Assembly (NCBI GenBank): GCA_007129495.1
Contig: SKVJ01000032.1
Span: 35,445-99,444, forward strand
DNA: 64,000 nt
Reading direction: 5' to 3'
Origin: Dehalococcoidia bacterium
Lineage (GTDB): Bacteria; Chloroflexota; Dehalococcoidia; GIF9; AB-539-J10
Positions 34,576 to 45,741 of the stretch are shown here, piece by piece (the first letter of the stretch is position 1; each line of letters begins with the position of its first letter). The position numbers and the translations under genes are program-made. The notes under the pieces were generated by a model. The model was not told where the DNA came from and did no database searches. It saw nothing but the letters and a program-made list of their open reading frames with translations.

Positions 34576-37416
34576 TCATGAACGTCGTACGTTGGCGTAC
34601 AGAACAGCAGCGGGAAACCTCTCGAACACCTCGGACAGTCGCAGGAGCCCATCCTTTGCAGGGATGGTACGCCCTGTGATCGCGTCAGTGTACGTCGTAG
34701 GACCCACGGGTGGCAATGCAACTACACTATCGCTCCACACCCCCTCTCCCAGTGGGAGCTTCCCTGCGCCCGAAAGCGCAATGGTCCGGACGGGCACCAG
34801 CACCGTGATCCAGGTGCTGCGATCTCTTCGCATGTAAGCACACACATTGTCGCGATACGTGCGGTCCGCATACACCGGTTCATACGACCCACGTTGGAAT
34901 ACGTCGCGATGAACCTTCCGCAGTTGCAGCAACGTTCGTGTGACGTGGAGCTTGGCCATGGGATCGGGCCACTTGGCCACAGTGCTGCACAGCATAGCTT
35001 GTGTTCTGCCTGGCACATCTCCCGTTTCGCGAACCATGCGGGAACGCAGTGCGTAGTCAACCGGTCGCCTGTTATCCGGATCCACCATGCTCAGGTCCCA
35101 CAGCTCGGTCCCCTGGTAGAAATCGGGTACGCCTGGGCACGTGGCCTTGAGGACGACCTGCGCGATTGAGTTGACCGCCCCATGGAAGGCGAGCAGCCTG
35201 CGGAAATGGTCTATATCCGAGCACAGGTTCGCATAGCCCGTCGTGCCGTCGATTGTCTCAGCAACGAGCCGTCCCAGCGCCCTCTCATACTCTTCGTTTG
35301 GCTCGATCCAGTTCGAGTACCTCTTCGCCTCGCGCGCCACCTTGATGGAGTATTTCATGACCCTGTCGCGGAAATGCGGTACTTCTTCGGGATTCTCCGG
35401 CCATGTGCTGACTATTGTCTGCAGTAGGAACAGTGCCGTTGATGCGTCAACTACGGGGTGTTGCTCGCGAATGGCGTGCAGCCAGCGACTGCAAAGGGAG
35501 TTCCAATCCCCGGACATCTCAGAGATGACGTTGAGGCGTGCACGGGCATCCTCTCCGCGCTTGGTGTCGTGAGTCGCCGTGCAGTTCATGCTGTCCGGCC
35601 AGTGCTCGAGCTGGCGTGCGTTCCCCCGGTGGAAGGACTCCAGCGAGATCGCCGAGCGCTCGTGGTCGGCACCCACCTCATTCAATGACAGCAGGACGGT
35701 GTCCTGATACAGCGTGGTGTCCTCGAATCCCTTCGCCATGACCGCTCCGCTCAGTTGCTGCCACTGTCGCGCCACCTCGGCGCAGTACTTGAGGATACGA
35801 GGTGACTGCATGCTAGAGGGGAGATCCAGGGACAGGACTCTGTCGACCACGATCAGGTACAGGTACTGCTCCGGTGTGCCTGCGTGGCTTTGAGCGGTCA
35901 TCGCCGCGCGTCGCACATACGTGATGTCGCGATCCGGCATGCTCAGGTGGCGTCCCAGGTACGTACGGTACACGGGGAGGCGCGCGGTGATCGCAACCAG
36001 CGAATCGATGATCAGCGCAATTCGTTCACGCGTTGCTGTGGGAGGCACAGGGGCAAGCGGTTCGATGAGACGCGCCAGCCTCAGGAGCTCCCCCTTGAAG
36101 AGGGTGCGGCAAACCTTCTCCTTATTCCTGTGCACGAGATCGATGCGTGGCACGCGAGACTTCGTCAGGCCTTGATGCTTCCTCTCGAGGGTGGACAGTC
36201 CGGTGGGATCAATGAAGATGCCGTTGAGCATGTTCAGGAACTCGTATCCTGTCGTGCCGTGGATTGGCCATTCTGGCTGCAGCGCCTCGTTGCCTGAGAG
36301 TATCTTCTCAACGAGCAGGTAGGGGCGCCGCGGTTGAGCGGCATGCGTGCTCGCAACCCGGATTCCGGTGAGTCGCCTCAGGTACCTCTGCGGATAGCGC
36401 AACCCGTCTATGTGGTCCACCCTGAACCCGCATACCACTCCTGAGGCTGCCAGATGACCCAACTCGTCGTGTGTGAGATCGAATACATCCGGGTTCTCGA
36501 CCCGGACGCCGACGAGATCGGCTACGTCAAAGAACCTCCGGTAGTTCAGCTTGAGCAGTCCCGTCTTCCAGTACTCCAGCGCGTAGCACTGTTCACTGAG
36601 GATGCGCCGCAGCTGTTTCCGGGGTAACTCTGACAGTGTGCGTCGTACGAGGCCCGCGAGCACGCCTCCCCCCTTCGCGGTGGCCTCATTCGGGGGGAAC
36701 AGATGCGCCATGAGTTCGTCCTTCAACATGCATCTGAGATCGTATTGCAACTGGCGGTCTGTCACGAGATCCATCTCGGAGACCCTCGACACCACCGAAG
36801 TGGCGTGTACCGCACGGAGCAGACACTCCGGTACTGTTCCTTCAGGCATCTGCTCAAGTGCTGCCAGCGCGAGCCGGTAAGACCACACGTTCAGGGGCAG
36901 AGCAGTCTCGCCGCACTGCAACACCAGACCGCTCCTGGTGAGGCCAACGCTGAGGTATCCGTTGTCAAGCGCCTCGTTAAGCGGCTGTGGAAGTATGGGC
37001 AGTGTCACGCGGTTTCTGGGTCGCTCGTCGGCGGGCATCCAGTCGATGTCGAACACGTCGGCGTATGGAGAGACCCTGCCGTGTTCCAGCACGTCGCGCC
37101 ACCACGGATTCTCTACCGTGGCCGCCATGTGGTTCGGCACGATGTCCAGCAGAAGCGTCATGCCGTGTTCTCGCGCGGCTTCGCACAACGCCTTCCATCC
37201 CTCTATCCCTCCGAGTTCCTCGCTCACCCTGGTCGGATCCGTAACGTCGTATCCGTGGGAGCTTCCCGTCCTTGCCTGCAGCACCGGAGAGCAGTAAAGA
37301 GTGGATACTCCCAGTTCGGCGAGATAGGGCAGTGTGGCGGCAGCGGCGTAGAAGTCGAAATCAGCCGTAAGCTGAACCCGGTAGGTTGCGAAGGGAACCG
37401 TGCGCTCCATGGTCAA
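34576..37416 (-). CDS. treY: Maltooligosyl trehalose synthase
   Basis: 946 residues, long but within range for TreY (GH13_26), which turns the reducing-end alpha-1,4 bond of a maltooligosaccharide into an alpha,alpha-1,1 bond. Motifs: TYRVQLTADFDFYAAAATLP at the start, SSHGYDVTDPTRVSEELGG, LLDIVPNHMA, GFRVDHIDGLRYPQRYLRRL with the nucleophile Asp, LVEKILSGNEALQPEW with the acid/base Glu, ATHDTKRGEDARARL and FYQGTELWDLSMVDPDNRRP. All three catalytic acids are present. It is the last gene of the operon and its ATG overlaps the GH57 stop in ATGA. TreZ, two genes upstream, would release trehalose from the product. Confidence 0.95.
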   Translation of the reverse strand: MTMERTVPFATYRVQLTADFDFYAAAATLPYLAELGVSTLYCSPVLQARTGSSHGYDVTDPTRVSEELGGIEGWKALCEAAREHGMTLLLDIVPNHMAATVENPWWRDVLEHGRVSPYADVFDIDWMPADERPRNRVTLPILPQPLNEALDNGYLSVGLTRSGLVLQCGETALPLNVWSYRLALAALEQMPEGTVPECLLRAVHATSVVSRVSEMDLVTDRQLQYDLRCMLKDELMAHLFPPNEATAKGGGVLAGLVRRTLSELPRKQLRRILSEQCYALEYWKTGLLKLNYRRFFDVADLVGVRVENPDVFDLTHDELGHLAASGVVCGFRVDHIDGLRYPQRYLRRLTGIRVASTHAAQPRRPYLLVEKILSGNEALQPEWPIHGTTGYEFLNMLNGIFIDPTGLSTLERKHQGLTKSRVPRIDLVHRNKEKVCRTLFKGELLRLARLIEPLAPVPPTATRERIALIIDSLVAITARLPVYRTYLGRHLSMPDRDITYVRRAAMTAQSHAGTPEQYLYLIVVDRVLSLDLPSSMQSPRILKYCAEVARQWQQLSGAVMAKGFEDTTLYQDTVLLSLNEVGADHERSAISLESFHRGNARQLEHWPDSMNCTATHDTKRGEDARARLNVISEMSGDWNSLCSRWLHAIREQHPVVDASTALFLLQTIVSTWPENPEEVPHFRDRVMKYSIKVAREAKRYSNWIEPNEEYERALGRLVAETIDGTTGYANLCSDIDHFRRLLAFHGAVNSIAQVVLKATCPGVPDFYQGTELWDLSMVDPDNRRPVDYALRSRMVRETGDVPGRTQAMLCSTVAKWPDPMAKLHVTRTLLQLRKVHRDVFQRGSYEPVYADRTYRDNVCAYMRRDRSTWITVLVPVRTIALSGAGKLPLGEGVWSDSVVALPPVGPTTYTDAITGRTIPAKDGLLRLSEVFERFPAAVLYANVRRS

Positions 37417-39836
37417 TCCGTCCGCACTTTGAGGTGATGGCCGAGTATGTCGAACCGCTCCATCCAGCTTACTGCAGCCTCGCTTCCCTGCGCGGCACGG
37501 GCATTGCGCTCCGCCCTGGCAGTAGGCAGCATGCGATAGTAGAGTGTCTGAACCTGTCCCAGGTCCAGTGGGAAAGGCAGTCTGCTGCCCAGATCTACCG
37601 CCGAGGTGAGTCTTTCCAGCAGTTCCTGGTCATCCGGATTTTCGAATACCAAGCGCATCATACGGATCAGCGTTTGTTGCAGCAGGTAGCCATGACCTTC
37701 CAGATCGAGTTCTGAATCCCAGATATGCGCGTTTGCGACCAGGTTTTCGATGCGGGCCGCATCCAGTTCGTCCGCAGCCAGGGCACGTCGTAGATCTGTA
37801 TTGAGGATGAACTCGGCGGCGTCTTTAAAAGCCTTTGGCAGGGGGTTTCCCATCTCCGTGAGGAAGCGCATCGGTGGGTAGTTGTGCTCGTAGAGTTGTC
37901 TGAATACCTGCTCAATCTCCCCGAGTGTTCCCTCAAGGATGTACCCCATTACCTTTCGTTGTTCATCCTTGAATAGCGATTTGAGCGAGTAGGTGGAGGT
38001 GCCGAAATGCCGGTCTATGCTCCTGATCACCTCGGTGAAATCGGCCGACTCAAACACCGATGTCAGTTCGTCGAGCATCTCCATGTACGCTTGTTCGTCC
38101 CGGTATGTCCTGATTCCCGCGTTGAGATTGTGCTCGCCGAAATAGAGGACACCGAATGTGAACAATTGCGACTCGGTGGTAATTTCTGAACTCAGCCATA
38201 TTTTGCCAAGAGCAAGACGGGCTCTGCCCATCTCCAGTATTCGGAAGTCCTCCACCGCGACGGGATAGCAGAAGACCTTGACCTCCCCGGCGTAGGATTC
38301 GAAGATGGAGCTCACGGCGAAATGTGCTGCAACGGTAGAGAGGTCTACCATCGCCGGATGCACGAACCGCTCATATATTCGGCGGCCGTCACCATGCTCA
38401 CGCAGATTGCTCTTCGCGGCGGAGAGGTGCATAAGGAAATCCTTCTCGATGGAATCGCCGAAAAGCTCTTGTGCCAGCTGTGCGACTCGCCCGGCATACT
38501 GCATTACCTGCACGGTTTCGATACCCGAGATCTCGTCGAAGAACCAGCCGCAACTCGTGTACATAAGCATCGCGTGCCGCTGCAACTCGAGCAGTTTCAG
38601 CACCACTCTGCGTTCGTTTTCGTCCAGTTCCCTTGTCGAGTGGCGTCGGAGGAAAGCGGCAATATTATCGGACGACCTGTCCATTATGAGGCTGACGTAG
38701 TCATCGCGAGCGTGCCACGGATCGGCTACGTACTTCTGTAACTCTTGCTCATAGGCCGGCTCTGCAGTGTCGCGAAGCCAGTCCAGCGCATCACGCAGGG
38801 GGCCGCGCCATGCCTGATTCCAGCCCGGGTGTTGGCCGGTGTTGCAGCCGCAGTCGCTGCGCCAGCGTTCGATGCCATGTGCACAACTCCAGGAACTGTT
38901 CTCGAATATCTCTACTTCGTGCGTGGGAGGGTGGGTGGCGAGGTACTCACCGTAGTTGGTAACGCGCGCCAGTCCATTAGCCTCGATGTAGTGGAGTGCG
39001 TATGCCAGTGCCATGTCGCCAAAGCGGTGGTGGTGGCCGAATGTTTCGCCATCAACCGCGATGTGCACAAGTTGCGACGATTCCGAATCGCGGAAAGCAG
39101 ACAGCAGGCGTCCTGCGAAAGCCTCCCCGCTGCAGAGAATCCCCTCGAAGGCCACAGACTTTGCGATCGGACCGTCATAGAAGAAGATGGCAATACTCTG
39201 GCCGGAGGGCAGATTCAGCAGATACGGGATGGTAGTGTCGACTTCTTCTCCGCCAACATCGAGCCACTCAGGTGAGTTGAGCTGCCTTACGCGGGCAGCC
39301 TGCCGGGGCGCGAGGATAGTGAACTTTATATTGTGCCCTGCCAGTACTTCGAGACTCTCGATATCCACGGCCGTCTCCGGCAACCACATTCCCTCCGGTG
39401 TCCGTTCAAAACGGCTCTCGAAGTCGGCGATACCCCACCGCACCTGGGTTGTCTTGTCTCGTCGATTGGCGAGAGGCATTATCATGTGGCTGTAGGCCTG
39501 TGCGACGGCGGAACCGTGTCCCGAGAACCGGTCGCTACTGCTGCGGTCTGCTCGCAGCACGGCCTCGTACGTAGCCGGGCTGTTGCGCTCCATCCACGAC
39601 AGCAGCGTCGGCCCGAAGTTGAAACTCACGTGTGAGTAGTTGTTGACTATGCGTGTGATGAAACACTCTTCGTCGAGGATTCTCGATTCTGCGTTGGCTG
39701 TATAGCATTCGGCTGCGATCCGTTCATTCCAGTCGTGATACGGATAAGCAGAATCCTGTATCTCTATCTGTTCGAGCCATGCATTCTCCCTTGGCGGCTG
39801 ATAGAAGTGCCCGTGGATGCAGATATATCGTTCCAT
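37413..39836 (-). CDS. GH57-family glycoside hydrolase (DUF3536 type)
   Basis: 807 residues from MERYICIHGHFYQPPRENAW. The N-terminal half is the GH57 (beta/alpha)7 barrel: HGHFYQPPRENAWLE, SRFERTPEGMWLPETAVDIE and HIAVDGETFGHHHRFGDMAL, where the DGETFGHH segment and the Glu of PEGMWLPE are active-site candidates. The C-terminal half is the helical DUF3536 domain (DLSTVAAHFAVSSIFESYAG, QLFTFGVLYFGEHNLNAGIR). GH57 enzymes include alpha-amylases, 4-alpha-glucanotransferases and branching enzymes; the activity of the DUF3536 subgroup is not something I can state. It starts five bases after the treZ stop and overlaps treY by four bases. The longer frame to 39953 overlaps treZ and is not homologous. 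Its place between treZ and treY suggests it trims or transfers the same glucan. Confidence 0.88.
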   Translation of the reverse strand: MERYICIHGHFYQPPRENAWLEQIEIQDSAYPYHDWNERIAAECYTANAESRILDEECFITRIVNNYSHVSFNFGPTLLSWMERNSPATYEAVLRADRSSSDRFSGHGSAVAQAYSHMIMPLANRRDKTTQVRWGIADFESRFERTPEGMWLPETAVDIESLEVLAGHNIKFTILAPRQAARVRQLNSPEWLDVGGEEVDTTIPYLLNLPSGQSIAIFFYDGPIAKSVAFEGILCSGEAFAGRLLSAFRDSESSQLVHIAVDGETFGHHHRFGDMALAYALHYIEANGLARVTNYGEYLATHPPTHEVEIFENSSWSCAHGIERWRSDCGCNTGQHPGWNQAWRGPLRDALDWLRDTAEPAYEQELQKYVADPWHARDDYVSLIMDRSSDNIAAFLRRHSTRELDENERRVVLKLLELQRHAMLMYTSCGWFFDEISGIETVQVMQYAGRVAQLAQELFGDSIEKDFLMHLSAAKSNLREHGDGRRIYERFVHPAMVDLSTVAAHFAVSSIFESYAGEVKVFCYPVAVEDFRILEMGRARLALGKIWLSSEITTESQLFTFGVLYFGEHNLNAGIRTYRDEQAYMEMLDELTSVFESADFTEVIRSIDRHFGTSTYSLKSLFKDEQRKVMGYILEGTLGEIEQVFRQLYEHNYPPMRFLTEMGNPLPKAFKDAAEFILNTDLRRALAADELDAARIENLVANAHIWDSELDLEGHGYLLQQTLIRMMRLVFENPDDQELLERLTSAVDLGSRLPFPLDLGQVQTLYYRMLPTARAERNARAAQGSEAAVSWMERFDILGHHLKVRTD

Positions 39837-39841
39837 ATGGT

Positions 39842-41689
39842 TCAGGGCTCCAATCTTTCTAGCAGTAGTATTGCTGAACGTGGACCAAGTACGATTTCCA
39901 TGCTGCCCGTCGACTCCATTGTCTCCGGCAGTCGACTGCCGCCGCCCAGCCATCTGGAGTCGGCAGAATCAAGGCGGGTATGCCATCTGCCAACCTTCAG
40001 CGGCACATTGATGGCCGAATCGTGTTCGAGGAAGTTGAGGACAAGCGCTGCATTGCCTTCATTGTGACTGTGTGCCACAAACAGCACGAATTTCTCTCCG
40101 AAAGCTTGAATCCACTCATGGTTTCGGGTGGGCGTCTTCAGTCCCGCGATTGTGGACCGCAGAAAGATCAGCTCACGGTAGAAGTGCCACAGAACTGTCT
40201 GACGGACGTCGGATTGCTTCTGCCACCCGAGCTTGGCACTCAGGAAAGTATCTCTGCTCTGCGGATCCGGCGGGTCTCCTTCCCAGAGGAATGATTTGAA
40301 TTCGGCCGCTCGGCCCGTCCTGACGGCTTGGATGAGGTCCGGATCCGAATGACTGACGAAGTAGGGAAATGGGGCGGTCTCGGCGTACTCCTCTCCCATG
40401 AACAGGAGAGGGAGGTAGGGGGAGAGGATAACGCAGGCGGCCGCGAGCTTGAGAGATTCGAACGACACCATGGTGCTCAAGCGATCGCCTCGAAACCGGT
40501 TTCCCACCTGGTCATGATTCTGTGAGAAGACGACGAAGCGTTCAGTGGGAATATCGCGAGACGAGTCGCCATGACTCCTCTGGCGGTAGGTTGAGTACTG
40601 CCCGGAATAGACGAAGCCGTGTTTGAATGCCTCCGCAAGATGGCCTATGTTTCCGAAGTCGGCGTAGTATCCCGTACGCTCCCCGGTCAATAACGCATGA
40701 AGCGCGTGATGGAAGTCATCATCCCACTGTGCATCCAGAGCTATTCCCCCCTGCTCGCGCCTTCGTAGCAGCCTTGGATCATTGAGGTCACTCTCCCCGA
40801 TGAGGTGAAGATGCCTGCCCGTCCTGGCGCGTTCCTCCTGCACAGAGTCAACAAGCTCTGCCAGGAATGGTTTTGCTGAGGTGTCCAGAATGGCATGCAG
40901 CGCATCAAGGCGCAGGGCGTCGAAATGAAACTCCACCAGCCAGTACAATGCATTCTGAATGAAATACCAGCGCACTTCGTCGCTTCCGGGACCATCGAAG
41001 TTCATTGCCTTACCCCAGGGCGTATGATATTTGTCCGTGAAATAGGGTCCGTACTGACCGGTGTAGTTCCCCTCAGGGCCGAAGTGGTTGTAGACCACAT
41101 CGAGTACGGCACATATGCCGGCCTTATGACATGCGTTGATAAGGCGCTTCAGCGCCTTGGGACCACCATAGCTGTTCTGAACTGCGTATGGATAGCTGCC
41201 GTCATAGCCCCAATTGCGTTCCCCCGGGAATTGGGAGACCGGCATCAACTCAATCGCCGTAATCCCCAGGTCGCGCAGTTGTTGTAGCCTGGGAATAATG
41301 GCGTCAAACGTTCCTTCCGCGGTGAAAGTGCCGACATGAAGCTCGTACAGCACGTAGTCGCGCTGTGGGATGCCACGCCATGCGTCATCCGTCCATGCGA
41401 AGTCCCTGCTACAGACCTCTGACGGACCGTGAACTCCCTCTGGCTGATAGCGCGAGGCCGGATCAGGGAGGCCGGTTCCGCCGTCAAGGGAGTAGAAGTA
41501 CCTGGTGCCGGCAGGAACCCCGGCAATCGTGGCACTATGGTAGCCTCGACTGTCTCGAAGCAGCGTCACGTTCCCGCCGTGTGGCCGCAGGAGATTAACC
41601 GTGACCTCTTGGGCGAACGGTGCCCAAACGGTGAAGACACACGTATCGTCATCTACCATCCAGGCGCCTGGCGCATGTGCCGTCTTCAT
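39842..41689 (-). CDS. treZ: Malto-oligosyltrehalose trehalohydrolase
   Basis: 615 residues, normal for TreZ (GH13_10), which hydrolyses the alpha-1,4 bond next to the trehalose end made by TreY. An N-terminal beta-sandwich ([18 protein letters not shown]) is followed by the barrel: [65 protein letters not shown] with the nucleophile Asp, [14 protein letters not shown] with the acid/base Glu, and [11 protein letters not shown]. The family is distinguished from branching enzyme by [19 protein letters not shown]. The start overlaps the glgB stop by four bases. The gene order puts it before GH57 and treY. Confidence 0.95.
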   Translation of the reverse strand: MKTAHAPGAWMVDDDTCVFTVWAPFAQEVTVNLLRPHGGNVTLLRDSRGYHSATIAGVPAGTRYFYSLDGGTGLPDPASRYQPEGVHGPSEVCSRDFAWTDDAWRGIPQRDYVLYELHVGTFTAEGTFDAIIPRLQQLRDLGITAIELMPVSQFPGERNWGYDGSYPYAVQNSYGGPKALKRLINACHKAGICAVLDVVYNHFGPEGNYTGQYGPYFTDKYHTPWGKAMNFDGPGSDEVRWYFIQNALYWLVEFHFDALRLDALHAILDTSAKPFLAELVDSVQEERARTGRHLHLIGESDLNDPRLLRRREQGGIALDAQWDDDFHHALHALLTGERTGYYADFGNIGHLAEAFKHGFVYSGQYSTYRQRSHGDSSRDIPTERFVVFSQNHDQVGNRFRGDRLSTMVSFESLKLAAACVILSPYLPLLFMGEEYAETAPFPYFVSHSDPDLIQAVRTGRAAEFKSFLWEGDPPDPQSRDTFLSAKLGWQKQSDVRQTVLWHFYRELIFLRSTIAGLKTPTRNHEWIQAFGEKFVLFVAHSHNEGNAALVLNFLEHDSAINVPLKVGRWHTRLDSADSRWLGGGSRLPETMESTGSMEIVLGPRSAILLLERLEP

Positions 41690-43614
41690 CGTCTATCATC
41701 GGATGGCGCCTGGATGAATACCGCACTCAGAGGCGGAAGTGTGAACTCCAGAGAGAATGGCCGGCCGTGCCATGTCACGCCTGATGCATCCAAAGAGCTG
41801 AAGGAGAACATGCCGCTCCCCCCGTATGCTGCGTCATCGCTGTTCAGCAGTGTCACCCATGTACCGCCTCGTGGGACGCCAACTCTATAGCCTTGCCTCG
41901 GTACAGGCGTGAAGTTGCACACCACCAGTACGATTTCGCGGGTGTCTGCACCCTTCCTCAAATAGGCAATGACACTTTGCTCGACATCATCTGCGCTGAT
42001 CCACTCGAACCCGGAAGGTTCACAATCCAGTTCGTGCAACGCGGGTGTGGCTCTGTACACGGTATTGAGTTGCGTCACCCACTCGCGCATCTGCGCATGT
42101 CGTTCGCTGGACAGCAGTTGCCAGTCGAGGCTTGAATCATGGTCCCATTCGCTCCACTGGGCCACCTCAGCCCCCATGAAGAGCAACTTCTTGCCGGACA
42201 TGCCATACATGTGGCCGTAGAGCCCCCGGAGATTTGCGAATTTCTGCCATTCATCACCCGGCATCTTGCCCAGGAGCGAGCCTTTGCCGTGGACCACTTC
42301 GTCGTGTGACAGAGGAAGGACGAAGTTTTCGCTGAAACCATAGAGCATCCGGAACGTGAGTAGCCAATGATGATACTTGCGGTGAACTGCCTCGCGGCTC
42401 ATATACGCAAGCGTGTCATGCATCCAGCCCATGTCCCACTTGAGTCCGAAGCCGAGACCTCCCAGGTATGTCGGTCGGGAAACCATAGGCCACGCCGTCG
42501 ACTCTTCCGCGATGGTCTGTACGTCAGGGTAGTTCAGATAGACCTCCTGATTGAGCCTCTTGAGAAATGAGATGGCCTCGAGATTCTCTCTTCCCCCGAG
42601 TCTATTCGGTACCCATTCGCCTCTCTTGCGTGAGTAGTCCAGATAGAGCATGGATGCGACCGCATCGACACGCAGCCCGTCTGCATGGTACTTATCCAAC
42701 CAGAAGAGGGCGCTGCTGATCAGGAAGCTACGCACCTCGTTTCGTCCATAATTGAAGATGTAGCTGCTCCAGTCGGGATGGAAGCCTTGGCGAGGATCAG
42801 CGTGCTCGAAAAGGTGAGTGCCATCGAAGTAGGCGAGCCCGTGTTCATCTGTCGGGAAATGCGACGGTACCCAGTCCAGAATGACGCCGATATCACGTTG
42901 ATGAAGATGGTCGATAAGATACATAAGGTCTTGCGGAGTACCGTATCGGCTCGAGGGTGCAAAATAACCCGTTGTCTGATATCCCCATGATCCGAAAAAG
43001 GGATGTTCCATGAGAGGCAGGAACTCTACATGTGTGAAGCCGGTTTCATTCACATAATCTGCGAGCAATGGGGCCAGTTCACGGTAGCTGAGAGGACGGT
43101 TGTCCTCTGCGGGAACACGACGCCACGACCCCAGGTGTACCTCATAGATGGATAGCGGGCTCGTTAATCTATGGCGGTTGCCGCGTCGACTCATCCACAG
43201 ATCATCGTTCCAGGCGTAATCCAAATCCCACACAGCTGACGCGGTGCGGGGTGGAGTTTCGCAATGAAGAGCAAAAGGATCCGTCTTTGCCACTTCGTGC
43301 GCGTGACGAGGTGACCGGATGTGGAACTTGTAGAGGTTTCCCTTGGTCAGTTCCGGGCAGAAGCCCTCCCATATTCCGGATGACCCCCTTGGCTTGAGCG
43401 GGTGAGTAGTTGGCCGCCACCCGTTGAAGTCGCCGATCAGTGACACTCCCGTGGCACTGGGCGCCCATACCGCGAAGTGCACACCGTCTATGCCCTCCAC
43501 ATTCATTGGCCGTGCGCCGAGCTTGTCATATAGGCGGAAGTGATTTCCTTCGTTGAACAGGTATATATCCTCGTCTGTCAGGCGGCTATGGCCGTATATC
43601 ATCTTATTGGACAT
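41686..43614 (-). CDS. glgB: 1,4-alpha-glucan branching enzyme
   Basis: 642 residues, a short-type GlgB (GH13_9) with one N-terminal carbohydrate-binding module ([20 protein letters not shown]). Motifs: [70 protein letters not shown] with the nucleophile Asp, [20 protein letters not shown] with the acid/base Glu, and [20 protein letters not shown]. It makes alpha-1,6 branches in the linear glucan produced by GlgE. The start is fixed by GGGAGGTGAATGA directly upstream; the malQ TGA and the glgB ATG are adjacent. Its position just after the treS-mak-malQ set is typical of GlgE-pathway clusters. Confidence 0.97.
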   Translation of the reverse strand: MSNKMIYGHSRLTDEDIYLFNEGNHFRLYDKLGARPMNVEGIDGVHFAVWAPSATGVSLIGDFNGWRPTTHPLKPRGSSGIWEGFCPELTKGNLYKFHIRSPRHAHEVAKTDPFALHCETPPRTASAVWDLDYAWNDDLWMSRRGNRHRLTSPLSIYEVHLGSWRRVPAEDNRPLSYRELAPLLADYVNETGFTHVEFLPLMEHPFFGSWGYQTTGYFAPSSRYGTPQDLMYLIDHLHQRDIGVILDWVPSHFPTDEHGLAYFDGTHLFEHADPRQGFHPDWSSYIFNYGRNEVRSFLISSALFWLDKYHADGLRVDAVASMLYLDYSRKRGEWVPNRLGGRENLEAISFLKRLNQEVYLNYPDVQTIAEESTAWPMVSRPTYLGGLGFGLKWDMGWMHDTLAYMSREAVHRKYHHWLLTFRMLYGFSENFVLPLSHDEVVHGKGSLLGKMPGDEWQKFANLRGLYGHMYGMSGKKLLFMGAEVAQWSEWDHDSSLDWQLLSSERHAQMREWVTQLNTVYRATPALHELDCEPSGFEWISADDVEQSVIAYLRKGADTREIVLVVCNFTPVPRQGYRVGVPRGGTWVTLLNSDDAAYGGSGMFSFSSLDASGVTWHGRPFSLEFTLPPLSAVFIQAPSDDRR

Positions 43615-45741
43615 TCATTCACCTCCCGGCCTGCGAGACGTACGCTTCATGGCTTCTCGCAGCATTTCCAGTATCATCCCGGCGGTAGGGTCAGCCTGGG
43701 CAGCCTCCAACGTTCTCGCAGCTTTGTGCCTCCAACTGGCATACGCACTTCCCACACTGGGGATATTCTGCTGCGTAGTCTCCAGCCACAAATCCTCAAT
43801 ATTGACCATTGTGTATTTCGCCCGGCTTGTACCGAGCCACCCGAGTACGCATCGTAGCACAGCCTCAGGCTTCTGCGCGTTTTCGATGGACGGACATAAG
43901 GGCTTGAGAGTGCGGAGCAGGGTCTGTTTTGCCTTGGTCCGTCTACTGATCGCCGAACGAACCTGGGAGCTCTTCAGAATCCCTACATCCACCTGTTGTT
44001 GAATATCCAGTCCCTGCCACATCGATGCAAAAGTAGGCATGTCGTGAGTGTTGATGCTCGCCATGCAGTTCGCAGAGATCGAAGGGACACATCCCCCGGC
44101 AAGGCCATCCAACTCGTAATACAGCACGAACATGCGATTCAGTCCGTGGAACATCATTGAGCGGCGAACGACCTGTGGTACGGTTCCCAGGTCCTCACCG
44201 ATGATAATCGTATTGTGTCGATGCGATTCGATGCTGACTATTGCATACATCTCCTCTGGCCGGTATCGAATGTAGGCCCCTTCCGCGGCGCTAAAGCCGT
44301 CCGGAACAGAATATATGCGGTGCATTGCCATCACGTGATCTATCCTCAACACTCGTGCACTGCGCATGTGGTGTTGAAGGTAAGCTCTTACGTAGGCATA
44401 CTTGTTCTCGCGGATCCCTTTCGGGTGAAGTGGCGGGCTCCCCCACTTCTGTCCGGTTGTGAATACCGAATCGGGTGGTGCACCGATCTCAACGCCTGCG
44501 ACAAAGGAATCAGGAGTGTGCCATGTGTCGTAGCCCTGTGGATGGACTCCCACGGGAAGATCGAGGTAAAGGCCGACATCCTGTGATGCTGCGTGGTCGA
44601 CACAGCGGTCCATCTGCACCGCGGCCATCCACTGCACAAATTCGTGATAGTGTCGGGCCTCGTCCTGTCTCCTGTCATCGTTGGTATTTCCGGGGAGGTC
44701 CCATTCCGGCCACCCTGGCCGGGGGGTTCGGAGCATGTCCGCGGTTGCTCGAAACGCTGCGTAGTCAGACGCAAGAGGCTGTGTTGTCAGGAATTCTTTC
44801 AATTCCCTCTGCAGCGAATCGGTTGCGGCGACGTGCCGGTGAAGGGTTGACAGGACTGCCCGCTTCAGATGCAGTACCTCGGGATAGTTGACCCGCGGGC
44901 TCTGCGTGAGAGCCTGTCTAGATGCAATGAACTCACGGCTGTCCAGTATCGCCAAGGCCTCCCGACAGGTGGAAAGAAAGGGAATGCGAGCGACATCAAT
45001 ATAGAATTCGCTCCAGAACAGACGGGTAATCGGAAGGTATGGGCTTGGCTCGTCGCCCGAGTCGAAGAAACAGGGCAGCAACGGCAGAGTCCCGGACAGG
45101 TGGCCTCCCATACGGGCGGTATACTCACAGAGTGATTCAAGTTCCGTATAGCTGCCCGCTCCCCAGTCGCAGCTGCTTCGCAGAGCGTAGAGTGGAGCGA
45201 ATAACCCCCACTGACGGGGGTTATCAGTCTCTCCACCAAAGCAGCGCTTTGGTGCACTGATAAGCAGAGACGCTGTTTGCATGTTACCGGTTGTGCAAAC
45301 GAGGTGATGGTAACCATGCAGTATCCTCAGATTGATGTGAATCCTCAAGTGCCTGAAACCTATTCGGGCAGTGCCCGCATCTGTCAGTTCCTCTACCTTG
45401 CAGTCGTCCGTTTCCAATTGGAGCAGTTCGCCCTGTTCGGTAGCGACCTGCAAACGGGGGAGACATAGATCAGTAGAATGGGAGCGGACATCGATACTGG
45501 CGATGACTCCGTCCCACGCAATAATGACGGGCTCGATGAGGGTAGCGCGACGTCGCTCGATACCGATGCGCAAAGATTCATCACATTCCTGCTCGGTTAG
45601 TGCCGCAACATTCAGGGAAGTCAGGAGCGCTTCGAGTGCATCATTCGTTGCATATACGCGGTCTGCGTGGACGTTGAAGTATGCGGTCTGAATGCCGTGC
45701 AGACGCGCCAGCGCTCGAAGTCGCGCGGTTCGATTCATCAT
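43615..45741 (-). CDS. malQ: 4-alpha-glucanotransferase (amylomaltase)
   Basis: 708 residues, the long MalQ type (GH77) with an N-terminal extension of about 190 residues before the barrel. Motifs: WGLFAPLYALRSSCDWGAGS, EPSPYLPITRLFWSEFYIDV, DLPVGVHPQGYDTWHTPDSF, ARVLRIDHVMAMHRIYSVPD with the nucleophile Asp, IIIGEDLGTVPQVVRRSM with the acid/base Glu, and NTHDMPTFASMW. The enzyme disproportionates maltooligosaccharides, which could lengthen the short chains needed by TreY and glycogen phosphorylase. The ATG overlaps the treS-mak stop in ATGA and the TGA is followed directly by the glgB start. The RPGW stretch and a C-terminal NIEDLWLETTQQNIP match GH77. Confidence 0.95.
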   Translation of the reverse strand: MMNRTARLRALARLHGIQTAYFNVHADRVYATNDALEALLTSLNVAALTEQECDESLRIGIERRRATLIEPVIIAWDGVIASIDVRSHSTDLCLPRLQVATEQGELLQLETDDCKVEELTDAGTARIGFRHLRIHINLRILHGYHHLVCTTGNMQTASLLISAPKRCFGGETDNPRQWGLFAPLYALRSSCDWGAGSYTELESLCEYTARMGGHLSGTLPLLPCFFDSGDEPSPYLPITRLFWSEFYIDVARIPFLSTCREALAILDSREFIASRQALTQSPRVNYPEVLHLKRAVLSTLHRHVAATDSLQRELKEFLTTQPLASDYAAFRATADMLRTPRPGWPEWDLPGNTNDDRRQDEARHYHEFVQWMAAVQMDRCVDHAASQDVGLYLDLPVGVHPQGYDTWHTPDSFVAGVEIGAPPDSVFTTGQKWGSPPLHPKGIRENKYAYVRAYLQHHMRSARVLRIDHVMAMHRIYSVPDGFSAAEGAYIRYRPEEMYAIVSIESHRHNTIIIGEDLGTVPQVVRRSMMFHGLNRMFVLYYELDGLAGGCVPSISANCMASINTHDMPTFASMWQGLDIQQQVDVGILKSSQVRSAISRRTKAKQTLLRTLKPLCPSIENAQKPEAVLRCVLGWLGTSRAKYTMVNIEDLWLETTQQNIPSVGSAYASWRHKAARTLEAAQADPTAGMILEMLREAMKRTSRRPGGE

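Noticed and set aside
39836..39953. 39-residue N-terminal extension of the GH57 protein
   Set aside because: It overlaps the treZ coding end and does not resemble the GH57 N-terminus, which starts at MERYICIHGHFYQPP.
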